This document shows positions 1-8,587 of a DNA stretch of 64,000 bases, piece after piece. The translations under genes were made by a program, and so were the position numbers. The notes beneath the pieces are model-generated. The model made no database searches. It was not told the DNA's origin and worked only from the letters and a program-made list of their open reading frames with translations. The first letter of the stretch is position 1, and every line of letters begins with the position of its first letter. Origin of the DNA: Bradyrhizobium sp. WSM3983 (lineage in GTDB: Bacteria; Pseudomonadota; Alphaproteobacteria; Rhizobiales; Xanthobacteraceae); assembly GCF_000473045.1 (NCBI RefSeq), contig NZ_AXAY01000027.1, forward strand, positions 1 to 64,000. The letters are read 5' to 3'.

Positions 1-1200
1 ACGATCCTCACGGGCTTCCTGGGTGCCGGGAAATCCACGCTGCTCAACGAGCTCCTGGAAAGCGAGGCCTTTGCGGACACCGCCGTCATCATCAACGAGT
101 TTGGCGATATTTCCATCGATCACGATCTTGTTCGGGTGAACAAACGCGAAATGATGGTGACGACCACAGGCTGCCTCTGCTGCACGGTCGCGAGCGACAT
201 CAGGACTTCCCTGTTCGAACTTTACGACGCTGTGGAGAGCAAGGCTGTCCCGCCGTTGAAGCGCGTGATCGTCGAGACGACCGGGCTGGCCGATCCGGCT
301 CCGATCATCAATCAGGTCACACCGGGCGGTCTTCCGGCAGCGGGGTTTCGGGATCATGTCGTCGCAAGGTGCTTCCGGCTGTCCGGCGTCGTCTGCGCAA
401 TCGATGTAACGACGATCGAAGCGTCGATGGAGCGGCACTTCGAATGCATGAAGCAGGTGGCGTTTGCGGACTTCGTCGTGCTCACCAAGACGGATGTTGG
501 CGCAGAGCCCGCAGATCGTCCCCCCATTTCTGAACTGGTGCAACAGATCCGCCAAATCAATGCGGCGGCTCCCATCGTGGACCGTCACGGGGCTGAATTC
601 GAACTCGCCACTGCGTTCGCGCCGCGCGGCTACGTTCCTTCCGAGCAGGGGGCCGATGTTGAAGGATGGTTGGCTCTAGAGCAGGCGTTGGCCGAGCAAG
701 GGCAAGCTCACGACAATGGCGCAGGCGCAAGCCGCCATGCGGCGGCTGGCATCCAAACGCTGGCGTTGCTGGACGGCCGCCCCGTATCGGCACGAAACCT
801 CGCCACATTCATTGAGCTGCTCAAGGCCGTGGCGGGCCCGCAACTGCTCCGCCTCAAGGGCCTTGTTGGACTCGAGGACGATCCGGATCGGCCCCTGGTC
901 GTGCACGGCGTTCAGCATGCGATCCATCAATATCGGCTGCCGGTCTGGCCGTCGGACGATCGTCGCACGCGCATTGTCGTCATTAGCCACGGCCTGGACG
1001 ACGCCATCGTGAAAAACCTGTTCACGACGATAACAGGCCTTTCAACGCGCGCAAAAGCGGAACTGGTGTTGACTGCCGCTGGCTTGAGCCTTCTCGGCGT
1101 GGCGCTGGTCGCTGGCATCTTGCTCATGTTCCACGAGCGCGCCACCGCCCAGTTCGAACCCTCTGCCGTCATCCACGATCTACCAAACTCCAAACGTTGA
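1..1200 (+). CDS. COG0523/CobW-family GTPase, 5' end cut by window, with C-terminal membrane helix
   Basis: The reading frame is open from base 1, so the start lies upstream; 399 residues are visible. The P-loop GFLGAGKST sits at visible residues 5-13, the family CxCC metal motif (GCLCC) at 57-61, and a TKTD guanine motif near 162. These mark a G3E P-loop GTPase of the CobW/YjiA/ZNG1 type, a family of metal chaperones or insertases. Unlike usual members, the protein ends with about 25 hydrophobic residues (around 353-377) followed by a short polar tail, which predicts a tail anchor in the inner membrane. It is 12 bases upstream of a second CobW gene and probably shares its operon. The metal cannot be told from sequence; the nearby TonB system suggests metal starvation. 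Confidence 0.85.
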   Translation, partial: TILTGFLGAGKSTLLNELLESEAFADTAVIINEFGDISIDHDLVRVNKREMMVTTTGCLCCTVASDIRTSLFELYDAVESKAVPPLKRVIVETTGLADPAPIINQVTPGGLPAAGFRDHVVARCFRLSGVVCAIDVTTIEASMERHFECMKQVAFADFVVLTKTDVGAEPADRPPISELVQQIRQINAAAPIVDRHGAEFELATAFAPRGYVPSEQGADVEGWLALEQALAEQGQAHDNGAGASRHAAAGIQTLALLDGRPVSARNLATFIELLKAVAGPQLLRLKGLVGLEDDPDRPLVVHGVQHAIHQYRLPVWPSDDRRTRIVVISHGLDDAIVKNLFTTITGLSTRAKAELVLTAAGLSLLGVALVAGILLMFHERATAQFEPSAVIHDLPNSKR

Positions 1201-1212
1201 AAAGGACCAAGC

Positions 1213-2193
1213 ATGAACGACGCGATTTCACAAACACCGGTCACCGTCCTCACCGGGTACCTAGGCGCGGGCAAGACGACTTTGCTGAACCGAATCCTGA
1301 CCGAAACCCACGGCAAACGCTATGCGGTGATTGTGAACGAGTTCGGCGAGGTCGGAATCGACAACGATCTCATCGTCAACGCGGACGAAGAGATATTCGA
1401 AATGAACAACGGGTGCATCTGCTGCACGGTGAGAGGCGATCTCATCAGGATTCTCGAAGGGCTGATGAAGCGGCGCGGCAAGTTCGACGGGATCATCGTG
1501 GAGACCACCGGGCTTGCCGATCCCGCGCCGGTGGCGCAAACCTTTCTTATCGATGATGACGTTCGTCGCAACACCAAGCTTGACGCCATCGTCACGGTCA
1601 TCGACGCAAAGCATCTCCTCGGAGAGATCGACCAGGCCCACGAGGCGCAGGAGCAGATCGCATTCGCCGACGTCGTCTTGCTCAATAAGACCGATCTGGT
1701 CTCGGAGGCGGACCTCACGCTCGTCGAGGCGAGAATTCGTTCAATCAATCCCTATACCGTAATCCATCGTACGGAGCGCTGCGCGCTCGACCTCGAGAAA
1801 GTCCTGGATCGCAACGCGTTCGATCTCAACAGGGTTCTTGAGTTCGAGCCGGGCTTTCTCACTGAGGCCCACGGCCATGAGCACGACACCCACGTCAAGA
1901 GCCTGTCATTGGCGTCGCAGACACCTCTCATTCCCGCGAAATTTCTTCCCTGGATGCAGGAGACAGTTCGTCAGTTCGGGACTGATATTTTGCGGCTAAA
2001 AGGAATCATTCAGTTCCAGGACGATCCCGACCGCTTTGTTATTCAGGGAGTGCATATGTTGCTCGAGGGAGACCATCAGCGCCCCTGGCATCCCGATGAA
2101 CCCCGGACAAGCCGTCTGGTCTTCATCGGCCGCGACTTGCCCGAGGACGTTTTGAAGGCGGGTTTCGAGCAGTGTCAGGGCCCAAGTCACTGA
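1213..2193 (+). CDS. COG0523/CobW-family GTPase (metal chaperone)
   Basis: A 326-residue G3E GTPase. The Walker A motif GYLGAGKTT is at residues 15-23, CICC at 68-71, ETTGLADPAP near 97-106 and NKTD at 158-161. A histidine cluster (H220, H222, H224, H227) lies between the GTPase and C-terminal domains, as in family members that hand Zn, Co or Fe to target proteins. The CobW C-terminal domain follows (residues 230-326). The ATG follows an AAAGGA ribosome site and the gene sits 12 bases after the preceding paralogue. Unlike that neighbour it has no membrane segment, so the pair may be a soluble and a membrane form. Confidence 0.9.
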   Translation: MNDAISQTPVTVLTGYLGAGKTTLLNRILTETHGKRYAVIVNEFGEVGIDNDLIVNADEEIFEMNNGCICCTVRGDLIRILEGLMKRRGKFDGIIVETTGLADPAPVAQTFLIDDDVRRNTKLDAIVTVIDAKHLLGEIDQAHEAQEQIAFADVVLLNKTDLVSEADLTLVEARIRSINPYTVIHRTERCALDLEKVLDRNAFDLNRVLEFEPGFLTEAHGHEHDTHVKSLSLASQTPLIPAKFLPWMQETVRQFGTDILRLKGIIQFQDDPDRFVIQGVHMLLEGDHQRPWHPDEPRTSRLVFIGRDLPEDVLKAGFEQCQGPSH

Positions 2194-2295
2194 TCGAAGG
2201 CGCGGATGATGTATCAGGCCGCAGCATGGCATTGGAGTTTGTCCGTGCCATGCTGAGGCCGCCAGCCCTCGCAAATCCATTCGGACGTCAAAAGC

Positions 2296-2583
2296 ATGCA
2301 AAAGATTGCCTTACCTATGGCGCGGCGGGTCCAGAAGGCCGGCTATCCTCAGGCAGTTCAGCAATTGAAGCTGCAAACGCAGAAGCTGTTGGGCTTGTCG
2401 GACGAGGTCACAATCTCGGTTAGCGAGTTGACCTGCCGAGAGCCAGGATGTCCCGATGTCGAAACCATCGTCGCGATCCTGAGAGAGGGGGAGAAGCCGA
2501 CCATCGCAAGAATCCACAAATCGATTCTCGACGTCACTCTCGATGAACTGAAAGCAGCTTTCGATCCGAGACTCTATACCTGA
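2296..2583 (+). CDS. Small conserved protein of unknown function in the CobW operon
   Basis: A 95-residue polar protein with an ELTCREPGCPD stretch near residues 44-54, giving two cysteines in a CxxxxxC arrangement that could bind metal or be redox active. It is on the same strand as the two CobW GTPases and 102 bases downstream. I remember similar proteins beside CobW genes in other Bradyrhizobiaceae but cannot assign a function. ATG 2296 was chosen; ATG 2314 is a possible later start. No ribosome site is convincing. Confidence 0.6.
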   Translation: MQKIALPMARRVQKAGYPQAVQQLKLQTQKLLGLSDEVTISVSELTCREPGCPDVETIVAILREGEKPTIARIHKSILDVTLDELKAAFDPRLYT

Positions 2584-3064
2584 AGCGCGTTTTCACGGAC
2601 ATTTCACGAGGATCTTGTTCGCGAAAATTTCCCCGAAGCTACTCGATGCATCAAGCGGAGCGTTGTCGAGTTGGCCGAGCCGCAACTGTTCGGCTGGAGT
2701 CGGCTGGTGCGGCAGATCGAAGCTCAGCAGGCATTGGGGAGAGGCGCGCCGCTAAGGGAAACCGGCTTGTCCTTGGCGGAGGTCAAGAAGATGCTTGGGC
2801 GCTGGCGCCAGATTGTAGCATTTGACCGGAGTGCCCAACACCCGCGGTCCTCAGGCAATCCCTTTGGTCAACCGAGACCGCTCGTTCCGACAAAGAGAAA
2901 AACCAGTGAGGGTTCAATGCAACTCTGGCAGCTTGGTTGTCGGAATGGACGGACGCCTGGTCCGCGTTTCCTTCGCGTGCGGCCGGGTACGCGCCATGAT
3001 GGAGCCCCGTGAGGCTCGGTGGGCCGTCGCTTGCTCGTGAGCTCCATTAGCGTTTACAGCAAGA
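2584..3064. other. Intergenic stretch without a convincing gene
   Basis: About 480 bases between the CobW operon and the promoter area of exbB. An open frame at 2671-3012 has no ribosome site, no recognisable domain and overlaps another frame of similar quality, so it is not called. No terminator with a clear T-run was seen after 2583. Confidence 0.5.
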
Positions 3065-3080
3065 TGTAGTGTATGATACA
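3065..3080 (+). promoter_or_regulatory. Candidate metalloregulator operator upstream of exbB
   Basis: TGTAGTGTATGATACA has inverted TGTA/TACA ends with the same 16-base span as the better palindrome TGTAGCTTGGGCTACA in front of the TonB-dependent receptor. It lies 44 bases before the exbB ATG, and a possible -10 element (TATGAT, 3072-3077) falls inside it. The symmetry is imperfect in the middle. The link to the MntR-type regulator is inference. Confidence 0.4.
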
Positions 3081-3123
3081 TGGTGGAGCCTTGACATAAT
3101 CGCAAATCGAGGAAGGCTGATCC

Positions 3124-3981
3124 ATGCAGTTGTGCTCAAACCCGCGAGGTGTCGCTTGTTGCACTGTTAGGGCGCCTCGTTCCGGTGCTGTTGGCACGTC
3201 GGTTGTCCTGCTCTGCCTGGCCGGGTTCACCGGACCTGCCTTTGCACAGGGTGTATCCGAAGGCGCGGCGATCGGAACCGCCGTCCTGCCACGTGACCTC
3301 AGTCCCTGGGGCATGTTCATGCAGGCCGACATCGTCGTGAAGGCCGTGATGACCGGGCTTGCCTTGGCCACTGTCGTGACCTGTACGGTATGGCTATCCA
3401 AGACCATCGAGCTGTTCAATGCGCGCCGTACCGTGCGACGCTCGCTGCGCGAGCTCGCGGAGGCCAGGGGCGTCGAAGATGCAGTGCGGACGGTGCCTGC
3501 AGGGCCGGTGGCGCGGCTGCTCGATGGCGCTGTCGCAGAGCTGAAGCTCAGCACCGATCGTATGGACAGGGACGGGATCAAGGCGCGCATCCTGTCGCGT
3601 CTGCAGCAGATCGAGGCTGCCGCCGGCCGACGCATCGCGTTCGGCACGGGCGTGCTGGCGACCATCGGTGCGACCGGGCCATTCGTCGGCCTATTCGGCA
3701 CGGTCTGGGGCATCATGAACAGCTTCATCGGCATCTCGAAATCGCAGACCACCAACCTCGCGGTCGTCGCCCCTGGCATTGCCGAGGCGTTGCTGGCGAC
3801 CGCGCTCGGTCTCGTCGCGGCAATTCCGGCGGTGGTGATCTATAACCTTTTCGTCCGCCAGATCGGCGCCTACCGGGCTCTGCTCGGCGACGGGGTTGCC
3901 GAGATCACGCGGCTCGCAGGCCGTGATCTCGACGGTGGTGCGATCGTCGTGCGACGAGCGCATCTCACGGCCGCGGAGTGA
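3124..3981 (+). CDS. exbB: ExbB, proton channel subunit of the TonB energy-transducing complex
   Basis: A 285-residue MotA/TolQ/ExbB family protein. The N-terminus looks like a cleavable leader (about residues 1-41, ending AFA-Q), as in long alphaproteobacterial ExbB proteins. Three membrane segments follow at about 65-88, 172-198 and 216-240. The conserved channel region is recognisable as GATGPFVGLFGTVWGIMNSF, and the third helix as EALLATALGLVAAIPAVV. It forms the inner-membrane proton channel with ExbD to energise TonB. The gene is followed immediately by exbD and tonB, and faces a TonB-dependent receptor. Confidence 0.95.
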   Translation: MQLCSNPRGVACCTVRAPRSGAVGTSVVLLCLAGFTGPAFAQGVSEGAAIGTAVLPRDLSPWGMFMQADIVVKAVMTGLALATVVTCTVWLSKTIELFNARRTVRRSLRELAEARGVEDAVRTVPAGPVARLLDGAVAELKLSTDRMDRDGIKARILSRLQQIEAAAGRRIAFGTGVLATIGATGPFVGLFGTVWGIMNSFIGISKSQTTNLAVVAPGIAEALLATALGLVAAIPAVVIYNLFVRQIGAYRALLGDGVAEITRLAGRDLDGGAIVVRRAHLTAAE

Positions 3982-3985
3982 TCCG

Positions 3986-4411
3986 GTGGCGGTCAATTTC
4001 AGCCAATCCGGCACCGAGCTTGCCGAACTCAACGACATCAACGTGACGCCGTTCATCGACGTCATCCTCGTGCTTCTCATCATCTTCATGGTGGCGGCGC
4101 CACTGGCGACCGTCGATGTCGCGGTCGATCTACCGGCCTCAAACGCGCAGCCGCATCCGCGCCCGGACAAGCCGGTGTATCTCACCGTGAAGCCCGATCT
4201 CTCCCTGTCGGTGGGAGACGAGTCCGTGAGCCGCGCCTCATTGGCCGCCGCGCTCGATGCGGCGGCCCATGGACAGAAGGATAGCCGCATCTTCCTTCGC
4301 GCGGACAAGGCGGTTCCCTATGGCGAGGTGATGCGGGTCATGAACGGCTTGCGAGCGGCGGGCTACCTCAAGGTGGCGCTGGTCGGCCTGGAGCAATCGA
4401 CCGCACCATGA
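3986..4411 (+). CDS. exbD: ExbD, TonB complex subunit
   Basis: A 141-residue protein with one N-terminal membrane helix (about 22-42) carrying the conserved proton-path aspartate D25 in PFIDVILVLL, then a periplasmic domain. I chose GTG 3986, four bases after the exbB stop, because GGAG lies 7 bases upstream and the protein then has the usual ExbD length. The longer frame from 3896 would overlap exbB by 86 bases with unrelated residues. It overlaps tonB by ATGA. Confidence 0.93.
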   Translation: MAVNFSQSGTELAELNDINVTPFIDVILVLLIIFMVAAPLATVDVAVDLPASNAQPHPRPDKPVYLTVKPDLSLSVGDESVSRASLAAALDAAAHGQKDSRIFLRADKAVPYGEVMRVMNGLRAAGYLKVALVGLEQSTAP

Positions 4412-5160
4412 AGACTCTTGCGGCGGAAGACGCCTCCGACCTGAGACGCTGGACGTTCAGTGGTCTTGCCGTGGTGACGCTGTACGGCGCGCTCACCGCA
4501 TCGCTCCTCGTTTGGCGCCAGCCCGACGACGTCGAGCCGGCTGAGCCATCCGGCGCGGTCGTGGTTGACCTTGCGCCTGAAGCGGGCGCACCGTCGTTCA
4601 CACCGTCCGATCTTCCGCCCGGTCCGGAGCAGGCGATGGCGGAGGCCCGGCCGGCGCCGAAACCGGATGCAGCGCCGCCTGATGATGCGCCGGAGCTGCC
4701 GCAGGCACCCAATCCGGAGGCTCTCGTCGATAGCGCGAGCAAGGCGCAGCCTAACGCCGAACCGGACCAGCAGGCTGCGGCGGCCACTGCGGCGCCCGCC
4801 ATGGTCTCGGAACGGCTCGCGCCGGTGGCTGCGGCGCCGATGCAGGGGAGGCCGGAGCTGAAGAACGAGCAGGCGGTCGCGACCTGGCGTTCCCAGATCC
4901 TCGCGCTGGTCGAGCGCAACAAGCGCTATCCGGAAGCCGCGCGGTCCCGGCACGAGCAAGGGATCACACGGGTCCGGTTCACGCTGGACCGCAAGGGACA
5001 GGTGAGCAACGCCGAGGTTACGCAAAGCTCCGGCTCCACCGCCCTCGACGGTGAAGCCATCGCGTTGCTGCAGCGGGCGCAGCCGTTTCCAGCTCCGCCC
5101 AATTCATTTGAGGGCCAATCGGTGGCCGTGAAGCTGCCGATCCGCTTCACCGTCAAGTAA
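4408..5160 (+). CDS. tonB: TonB, periplasm-spanning energy transducer
   Basis: A 250-residue protein: a cytoplasmic start, one membrane helix (about 17-35), a long Pro/Ala/Glu-rich spacer (about 38-150) and a C-terminal TonB domain (about 165-250). The domain contains YPEAARSRHEQG, the VRFTLDRKGQV strand and the LPIRFTV end. The ATG overlaps the exbD stop, so exbB-exbD-tonB are one transcription unit. The gene is convergent with the TonB-dependent receptor, whose stop is 25 bases away. It probably serves that receptor, though TonB proteins can be shared. Confidence 0.93.
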   Translation: MKTLAAEDASDLRRWTFSGLAVVTLYGALTASLLVWRQPDDVEPAEPSGAVVVDLAPEAGAPSFTPSDLPPGPEQAMAEARPAPKPDAAPPDDAPELPQAPNPEALVDSASKAQPNAEPDQQAAAATAAPAMVSERLAPVAAAPMQGRPELKNEQAVATWRSQILALVERNKRYPEAARSRHEQGITRVRFTLDRKGQVSNAEVTQSSGSTALDGEAIALLQRAQPFPAPPNSFEGQSVAVKLPIRFTVK

Positions 5161-5185
5161 GTCTGCTGTGACGCGGCCGGCGGCG

Positions 5186-8100
5186 CTAGTTCGTCACGGC
5201 CGCACGATCGGTTGCGCCGAACCTGTAGTTGACCCCAACACGCAGCGCATTGGTTCTCACCCGCGCGTCTGCATCGAACGACGTCGCCATGCCGGCCGGC
5301 AGGTTCGGTGTCGCGCGGAACGATCCCAGGTCCGCATGCAGGTATTCGATGCGTCCGGTCCAGTTGCCGGCTAGCCGCGTCTCGATGCCTGCACCGGCGG
5401 CCCAGCCGAAGCGGAACGTATCCACGTTATAGGGCGTCGCGACGGGAGCGCCGCCGGCCGTGAACCCTGCCACTGAGCCCGACGCAGTGACGACGCCAAA
5501 CGGAATACCGGCTGTAACGTAAGCGACAGCGGTTGGCGTGACCGCGACGCCGATGCGCCCACGAATGGATGCCAGCCAGTCAAGCCGGTAGCCGAGGTCA
5601 GCCGACATCGGTGCATTGAATGGCAGCAGCGCCGCATTGCAAACCGCGCCGGGACAATTGCTCGCCGAGCGGCCGGCCTGGTTCGCGTATATGACATCGC
5701 CCTCGATGCCGGTGATGATCGGCCCCGCCGTCCAGTCGTAGCCGGCGTGAATGCCGACGCCCGCATGGTCGAGCCGGGCCGCGGGCGTGTTGCCGAAAAG
5801 CGGCGTCTGCGATGCATTGTCGACGAAGCCGGCGTATGTGGTGGCTGTCCCCCAGACATAGCCGAGATTGCCGCCGGCGTAGAACCCGCTCCAATTCCAG
5901 GCCGCCGCCGCGGGCGCCTTGCGGAAGACTGTGTCCGCTTGCTGCAGCCGCACAGCGCCGATCGGCGCATTTGCAGGTGTATCGGCGCCGTATTTGACGT
6001 TGAGGAACAATTTGAACGTTCGGCCGGGCTGGAGAATCTCGTCCTTGTGGAATTGCACGGAGTTGCGGATATCGGCGTTCAGGAGATTGTCGCCGATCAG
6101 GCCGGTCGCGACCTCAACCGGTCCCCAGGGTGAGGTTTGCCATCTCTGCCGGTGTTCGATCTGAAGCTTGAGCAGGTCGTAACCGTTGGTCGGCGTGTCA
6201 AATTCATCGAAATCATTCTGCGTGAACGCGTGCAGATAGTTCAGCCGCGTGTACCAATTGTCGTTGCGCCAGTAGACGCCGCCGCCCAGCCGCATTGGCG
6301 GGATGCGCGGCACGTTGGTGCCGTCGGTGAAGGTGGCGCGCACAGTATCGAACTGGCCTTCCACGCCGAAGATTCCGTCCGAAAGCGGCGACACATCCCA
6401 TTGCCACGACAACTCACCGCCGCGGAAGATCGCGTCGCGCTGCGAGTAGGCGACCTGGATGTAGTCGCCATTGCCGCCGGCAGCGCAAGTCGCAAAGGTC
6501 GCACCGCAGAAATTGCCGGTGGCGCGGCCGTAGATGAACTTGTCGTAGAAAGTATAGTAGACGTTCGCATTGAACCTGAAATCGCCGCGTGCTCGTTTCA
6601 GACCGATCTCCGCGGTATTGGCCGTCTCCACCGTCAGATCCGGGTTGCCGATCTTGAAGGTCTTTTCGGAATCGTCCGGACCGGAAGCGAAGAGTTCGAG
6701 CGCGCGCGGGGCACGCTGGATGCGTTGGAGCGTGAGGCTCGCCTCGAGGTTCGAGGAGAGATCCTTGATCACGCCGAAACTGACACTGGTCGGCAGGAAG
6801 ATCGATTTGGACGGCGAGCTCGACGGCGCGTCCGGCGGCGGCAGATAGGCCGACGGAAAATCGAACGAGGTCCCTGCGACGTTGACGGATTCGATACGCC
6901 CAGCAAGCTGCGTTCGCAGCGTGTCGGTGTGCTTCAGCTCCTCGAAGAAATACGCGGCGGCGGTCGTAGTCTGCGCGGGAAGCAGGATTGCCTGACCGAG
7001 CGTGTCCAGGCGCTGGTAGGCGCCCTGCGTGCCGACGATGCTGGTCAGCATCCCGAGCGGGGTCGAGAGTGGCACGGTTTCGAGCTCGAGCTTGCCTTCG
7101 GTCTGGCGGTTCTTGAACGTTGCGCCGATGGTCTGGAAATCGCCGAGGTTCGTGCTGTTGACGTCGACTTCATCGTGCCGGTAGTCGGAATATCCGAGCC
7201 AGTAACGGACCGCGGCGATGGCCGCGGCGTCGGGTCGATATTCGCCCTTGCTGGCGATCTTGGTCTGCTCGAGCTGGTTGTGCTGCTGGCTTTCCGACGA
7301 GGCGATGCCGGGAACGTGGTAGTCGCTGGTGAAGCGCGAGATCGACAGGCCGGCATAGCCACCATCGAACAGATAGGAGCCGCCGATTGACGCACCCGCG
7401 CTCTGCGTGGCCGAGTTCGGCTGCCGCCCGTTGAACGCCGGTGCGGGACTGGGGGGCACGAGGTAAGGGTAGCTGGGAATGCGATAGTCTTGGGCGCCGC
7501 GGCCGTAGACGTCGGCATGCATGGCGGCATTGCCGCTTCCTGAGTCGAGCAGAAGGCCGCTCTCCCAGCCACTGTCGACCGAGGTGACGGCAGACCGCAG
7601 CTCCGCGGCTACTCCGCCGATCGGAGCGGCGGTGGGAATCCGGTTGTTGGTCACGTCGACGATGCCGCCAACCGCTTGCGATCCGAACCGCAGCGCGCCC
7701 GGTCCGCGGAACACTTCGGTTTTCTGGAGTGCCAGCGGATCGATCGGGACCCCGTGATCCTGCGCGATGTCGGAAACGTCGACGCTGCCGATGCCGTTTT
7801 CCTGGATGCGCACCTTGGCATCGGACAATCCGCGGAGGACGGGGCGCGCCGATTGGGTGGACAGACCCGCCGACGTCGCGCCCGGCGCGGTGAAGAACAG
7901 GTTTCCGAAGCTTGGACTCGTGCTCGACTGGATCTGACTACTGGTCTGGGCCGAGGGCGCGAAAGCCGGTTGGCTGGAGGCCGCCGTCGAAGCCGGTGCC
8001 GACGCAGGCGGGGTTGTTGCGTTGCTCGGCGCCGGCCGGCTCGGGGCTCCGCGGTTGGCACGACGGGCCGGCCTCGGTTGCCGGCCTTCGACCGTGACCA

Positions 8101-8374
8101 CCGGAATCTCGATTTCATCCGGCGCGCCGGATGATGGAGGTGACGCTGCCGTGTTCGATGGTTGTAAGGCGGGCCGTGTGGCCGCGTCGGATGAGGTGGA
8201 GGCCGCAGGAGCGGTCGTTGTGGCAGGCGGCGGCTGGCTCGGCGCGGCCTGCTCGGTCGGCGAAGCAGCAGGCGCCTCGGGAGAGGCTAGCTGGGCGTGG
8301 GCAAAACCGCTCAGGCCGATCATGACGATCGATGTCGTGCCCAGAACAGCCGAACGGGTTACGCGCACATACAT
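5186..8374 (-). CDS. TonB-dependent outer-membrane receptor fused to a second Omp25-like beta-barrel
   Basis: A 1062-residue protein, long for this family (usually 650-800). In order it shows a signal peptide (1-28, ending AHA-Q), an Ala/Pro/Ser-rich stretch (29-150) that includes a TonB-box-like EIPVVTVEG (88-97), a plug domain (about 150-250; RVIQ-like strands, FRGPGALRFGS) and a 22-strand-type barrel (about 250-795, ending LFLNVKYG). After a short linker comes about 237 residues (826-1062; bases 5189-5899) typical of the small Omp25/RopB-type outer-membrane barrel: WNWSGFYAGGNLGY, HAGYDWTAGP, LASIRGRIG, GRIEYLHADLG and a final VGVNYRFG. The start at 8374 follows GGGGTTGAAG; ATG 8410 is an alternative. 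A TGTAGC/GCTACA palindrome lies upstream and an MntR-type gene is divergent, so the cargo may be manganese or another metal chelate (inference). Confidence 0.9.
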   Translation of the reverse strand: MYVRVTRSAVLGTTSIVMIGLSGFAHAQLASPEAPAASPTEQAAPSQPPPATTTAPAASTSSDAATRPALQPSNTAASPPSSGAPDEIEIPVVTVEGRQPRPARRANRGAPSRPAPSNATTPPASAPASTAASSQPAFAPSAQTSSQIQSSTSPSFGNLFFTAPGATSAGLSTQSARPVLRGLSDAKVRIQENGIGSVDVSDIAQDHGVPIDPLALQKTEVFRGPGALRFGSQAVGGIVDVTNNRIPTAAPIGGVAAELRSAVTSVDSGWESGLLLDSGSGNAAMHADVYGRGAQDYRIPSYPYLVPPSPAPAFNGRQPNSATQSAGASIGGSYLFDGGYAGLSISRFTSDYHVPGIASSESQQHNQLEQTKIASKGEYRPDAAAIAAVRYWLGYSDYRHDEVDVNSTNLGDFQTIGATFKNRQTEGKLELETVPLSTPLGMLTSIVGTQGAYQRLDTLGQAILLPAQTTTAAAYFFEELKHTDTLRTQLAGRIESVNVAGTSFDFPSAYLPPPDAPSSSPSKSIFLPTSVSFGVIKDLSSNLEASLTLQRIQRAPRALELFASGPDDSEKTFKIGNPDLTVETANTAEIGLKRARGDFRFNANVYYTFYDKFIYGRATGNFCGATFATCAAGGNGDYIQVAYSQRDAIFRGGELSWQWDVSPLSDGIFGVEGQFDTVRATFTDGTNVPRIPPMRLGGGVYWRNDNWYTRLNYLHAFTQNDFDEFDTPTNGYDLLKLQIEHRQRWQTSPWGPVEVATGLIGDNLLNADIRNSVQFHKDEILQPGRTFKLFLNVKYGADTPANAPIGAVRLQQADTVFRKAPAAAAWNWSGFYAGGNLGYVWGTATTYAGFVDNASQTPLFGNTPAARLDHAGVGIHAGYDWTAGPIITGIEGDVIYANQAGRSASNCPGAVCNAALLPFNAPMSADLGYRLDWLASIRGRIGVAVTPTAVAYVTAGIPFGVVTASGSVAGFTAGGAPVATPYNVDTFRFGWAAGAGIETRLAGNWTGRIEYLHADLGSFRATPNLPAGMATSFDADARVRTNALRVGVNYRFGATDRAAVTN

Positions 8375-8428
8375 CTTCAACCCCCGATGCGCCGCTGGCG
8401 AGACGGGCATCTAGTTAACGCATTAAAA

Positions 8429-8444
8429 TGTAGCTTGGGCTACA
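8429..8444 (-). promoter_or_regulatory. MntR-like operator upstream of the TonB-dependent receptor
   Basis: TGTAGCTTGGGCTACA is a perfect 6-base inverted repeat with a 4-base spacer. It resembles the layout of the enterobacterial MntR box (CATAGC-N4-GCTATG). It lies 55 bases before the receptor start and between the receptor and the divergent MntR-type gene. A second half site GGCTACA recurs at 8458-8464, exactly 20 bases (two helical turns) after the first GGCTACA. Binding by the adjacent regulator is inference. Confidence 0.6.
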
Positions 8445-8587
8445 ATTGAAGAGTAGAGGCTACAGAGTCAAGGGACGGCTGTTGCAATTGCGAGGCTGTT
8501 GCAACAGGGTGACAGGGAGCGTCGCGTCTGCTTGCAATGTCGCCATGGAGAGCCCATGGTTTAGACGTTGAGATTCTGGATTTTCAA

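Noticed and set aside
2671..3012. Possible 113-codon gene upstream of exbB
   Set aside because: No ribosome site, no domain, and an overlapping frame of equal quality.
3091..3096. TTGACA as -35 of the exbB promoter
   Set aside because: No -10-like hexamer lies 16-18 bases downstream before the ATG at 3124.
6137..7390. 417-codon plus-strand open frame
   Set aside because: Antisense to the barrel of the TonB-dependent receptor, with no recognisable domain.
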